Assembly (NCBI GenBank): GCA_002789615.1
Contig: PFTO01000087.1
Coordinates: 12,807-21,451 of the forward strand
Source: Acidobacteria bacterium CG_4_9_14_3_um_filter_49_7
Lineage (GTDB): Bacteria; Acidobacteriota; Holophagae; Thermotomaculales; Thermotomaculaceae
DNA: 8,645 bases
Reading direction: 5' to 3'
The notes beneath the pieces are model-generated. The model was not told the DNA's origin and did not search any database. It worked only from the letters and a program-made list of their open reading frames with translations. Below are positions 7,051-8,645 of the stretch, piece after piece. Every line of letters begins with the position of its first letter. The first letter of the stretch is position 1. The position numbers were made by a program, and so were the translations under genes.

Positions 7051-8280
7051 ATGAAAAATGAGACGTATGCAACGTTTTTAACCCTGCTTTATACCCTCTT
7101 ATGTTTTTCCGCACCCTTCTCCATCTCCGGAATGGAAATCTTTCTTAGCTTGCTGATTCTTTCTTTACCCATTTTTTTGAAATATTCCAGGTGGAGAACC
7201 GGGAACTGGGACAAATTCCACACGCTTTTTTTTACCCTTTTACTATTTGTCCCTTTCCTGTCCCTGATCAATTCCCCCGACATCTCCGTTTCCCTTCCAT
7301 GGATCCGGCGTCATTTCTTTATGATAGTCACTCCCGTTGTAATGATTACCGCCCCACTGGTTGGGCGGCACTGGAAAAGGTTCCTCTGGTTATTTGTGGC
7401 TGCATCCACACTGGCTGCCGGTTACGCCGTGTTGCAGGTGTTTTTCGGAGAAACCCTTTCAAAACCGTTCTTCTGGAAAGGCTATTACGTTCATTCCAGG
7501 GCTTTTTTCTCCCAGGCCAATACTTTGGGAGAGGTTCTCACCTTCGGCTTTCTGGCTGCAATTCTTTCAATGTGGCTGACCCGATCCGGACGTGTACGGA
7601 TGATCGCTTCCTCCTCCGCCCTGTTGATCCTCGCCGGAATTGTCTCAACCCGGACACGAACTCCCCTTGTAGTCGCGGTGGTTGCGGGGACATGGATTAT
7701 GGTGAAACTGTTTAACAAACGAGGCGTCATCACCGTATTACTGATTCTGATTCTGGGGCTTGTTGCAAATCAGTATAATGACCGCCTTTTCTGGCGGTTT
7801 CGGCAAATCAATCAACATCCTGGAGCAGACAGGGTGGAACTCTGGCATTACGGAATAAAAGCAGTGGAAACCCATCCCATTCTTGGAATCGGGTTTGGGA
7901 ATTTTCGTGAATTCCTGAAAACGCATACGGATGAATCCCATCGATTTCTGGTTCGCTATAACCACACCCACTGCAATATCCTTGAAGCTGCGGCCACCAC
8001 CGGCGCGATAGGATTGATCATCTTTCTGCTATTCTGGGGACGCGTAGGCTGGGACATGTACAAGTCCTGGCGGGATTCCCGAGACCCGGTGCAAAAAGCC
8101 ATTTTTCTGACTCTGGTTACGGCCTTCCTTGTTTTCCAAGTTGAAGGCCTTACCGAATGTACCCTGAAAGACGCCGAGGTTGCACTCACTTTTTACGTTC
8201 TGGTGGGTGTTTTTTACGCGTTCAGACTGCATACAAGAACAGAAGCATGCCCGTCAAATCTGGAGGAAGTTTCAGATTGA
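7051..8280 (+). CDS. O-antigen ligase family membrane protein (WaaL/RfaL-like, PF04932-type)
   Basis: A 409-residue protein with about 10-12 membrane segments (for example 8-24, 28-44, 57-74, 88-104, 110-131, 160-176, 185-200, 205-220, 226-240, 315-335, 350-366, 376-391). Family marks are RAFFSQANTLGE (150-161), an Arg-rich STRTRTPLV turn (199-207), then a periplasmic loop with ADRVELWHYGIKAVETHPIL and GIGFGNF (259-285) and the NHTHCNILEAAATTGAIGL motif. His305 and His307 match the essential loop histidines of O-antigen ligases. GLTECTLKDAEV near the end is also typical of WaaL. The likely role is transfer of finished glycan from undecaprenyl diphosphate to an acceptor such as lipid A core, though polymerase activity is possible. 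ATG 7051 is chosen because the first helix begins just after it. The frame extends to TTG 6901, with ATGs at 6934 and 6964, but that stretch is polar and holds promoter-like sequences. It is transcribed divergently from the sugar transferase. Confidence 0.85.
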   Translation: MKNETYATFLTLLYTLLCFSAPFSISGMEIFLSLLILSLPIFLKYSRWRTGNWDKFHTLFFTLLLFVPFLSLINSPDISVSLPWIRRHFFMIVTPVVMITAPLVGRHWKRFLWLFVAASTLAAGYAVLQVFFGETLSKPFFWKGYYVHSRAFFSQANTLGEVLTFGFLAAILSMWLTRSGRVRMIASSSALLILAGIVSTRTRTPLVVAVVAGTWIMVKLFNKRGVITVLLILILGLVANQYNDRLFWRFRQINQHPGADRVELWHYGIKAVETHPILGIGFGNFREFLKTHTDESHRFLVRYNHTHCNILEAAATTGAIGLIIFLLFWGRVGWDMYKSWRDSRDPVQKAIFLTLVTAFLVFQVEGLTECTLKDAEVALTFYVLVGVFYAFRLHTRTEACPSNLEEVSD

Positions 8281-8283
8281 TTC

Positions 8284-8319
8284 AAAAAGAACGGTGTCTT
8301 CCCGCTTTTCGCGACACCG
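8284..8319 (-). terminator. Rho-independent terminator for the elbB-like gene
   Basis: Read on the minus strand, CGGTGTC (8319-8313) pairs with GACACCG (8298-8292) across a 14-base loop. The stem is followed directly by TTCTTTTTG. It lies 17 bases after the stop of the minus-strand gene and has no T-run in the plus direction, so it should stop elbB transcripts but not those of the convergent ligase gene. Confidence 0.7.
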
Positions 8320-8336
8320 CACGCAACCAGTGAGGC

Positions 8337-8645
8337 TCAGATCATATCCATCAATGCGTCCACCATGTTGGAAATTCCCGCATGCACATCTGATATGCGT
8401 TTCCCCAGCATGTATGCGGGGGTGGAAATCAATTTGTTCTTTTTATCCACGTGGAACCCTTTCACGGGGCACTGGAAATGGTGTGCACCCATACCTTCCA
8501 GAGCTTCCGCCGTGGCCTTATCGTTTCCAATGGTTAACTCAGGGGTGATTTCACCCAACGCAGCGGCCACCACTGCCGGCGATATGCAAATTGCAGCAAT
8601 GGGTTTGCCCAGTTCGTGAATGGTTTTCAGCAACCGTGCAACGGC
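8337..8645 (-). CDS. elbB: ElbB-like DJ-1/PfpI superfamily protein, C-terminal part (5' end outside window)
   Basis: The last 102 residues of a protein whose start lies beyond the right edge. The frame is open through 8645, so the TTG at 8633 is internal. The visible part follows the Escherichia coli ElbB pattern: GKPIAAICISPAV with the Cys of the nucleophile elbow, LTIGNDKATAEALEGMGA, then CPVKGFHVDKKNKLISTPAYML and a final helix with GISNMVDAL. About half of the usual ~217 residues are present. ElbB belongs to the class I glutamine-amidotransferase-like fold. It was first linked to isoprenoid synthesis, and glyoxalase activity has been reported for the E. coli protein. The gene converges on the second ligase family gene, with 56 bases between the stops, and has its own terminator. 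It is probably not part of the polysaccharide pathway. Confidence 0.88.
   Translation of the reverse strand, partial: AVARLLKTIHELGKPIAAICISPAVVAAALGEITPELTIGNDKATAEALEGMGAHHFQCPVKGFHVDKKNKLISTPAYMLGKRISDVHAGISNMVDALMDMI

Noticed and set aside
7051..7063. The 13-base identity ATGAAAAATGAGA shared by the starts at 2916 and 7051
   Set aside because: It does not extend in either direction and the proteins are unrelated, so chance reuse of an MKNE start is the best reading.
7191..7715. A 174-residue plus-strand frame inside the second ligase family gene
   Set aside because: It lies wholly within a gene with clear family motifs and its translation looks like out-of-frame sequence.
8365..8619. 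Plus-strand frame of 84 residues opposite the elbB-like gene
   Set aside because: The minus strand matches the ElbB family clearly along its full length, so this frame is a shadow.

Overview
The window reads as part of a surface-polysaccharide (O-antigen or exopolysaccharide) locus from a Gram-negative bacterium. The clues are a lipid-linked sugar initiating transferase, a Wzx-type flippase, two Wzy/WaaL-family membrane enzymes and an ElbB-type protein, all typical of diderm bacteria. Base composition looks close to balanced by eye. Nothing in the sequence names the phylum, and no RNA genes, insertion sequences or CRISPR repeats were seen.

Layout. Positions 1-4076 carry three plus-strand genes. 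The first is the C-terminal part of a GT39-type membrane glycosyltransferase, entering from the left edge. The second is an O-antigen polymerase/ligase family protein that overlaps it by 35 bases. The third is a cytoplasmic GT-B glycosyltransferase. They meet two minus-strand genes across an 8-base gap: the flippase (4085-5500) and, upstream of it in transcription, the polyprenyl-phosphate sugar-1-phosphate transferase (ending at 5570, start probably near 6874). A control region of about 176 bases follows, from which a second O-antigen ligase family gene runs rightward (7051-8280). The right edge holds the C-terminal part of an elbB-like gene on the minus strand, with its own terminator in the short convergent gap. 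elbB is probably unrelated housekeeping and marks an edge of the polysaccharide locus.

How the genes work together (inference from families). The sugar transferase would load the first sugar phosphate onto undecaprenyl phosphate. The GT-B enzyme would extend the unit in the cytoplasm, the flippase would move it across the inner membrane, and the two PF04932-type proteins would act in the periplasm, one plausibly as polymerase and one as ligase. The GT39-type protein would add a sugar from a polyprenyl-phosphate donor on the periplasmic side. This is a nearly complete Wzx/Wzy set, but no Wzz chain-length regulator is visible.

The most distinctive signals are in expression control. The sugar transferase appears to start at a non-standard CTG behind a strong ribosome binding site. 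The second ligase has an extended -10 placed so that its transcript would be leaderless, with a perfect 7-bp palindrome where the -35 should be. Genes with non-ATG starts have strong Shine-Dalgarno sequences, while those with ATG starts have weak or none.
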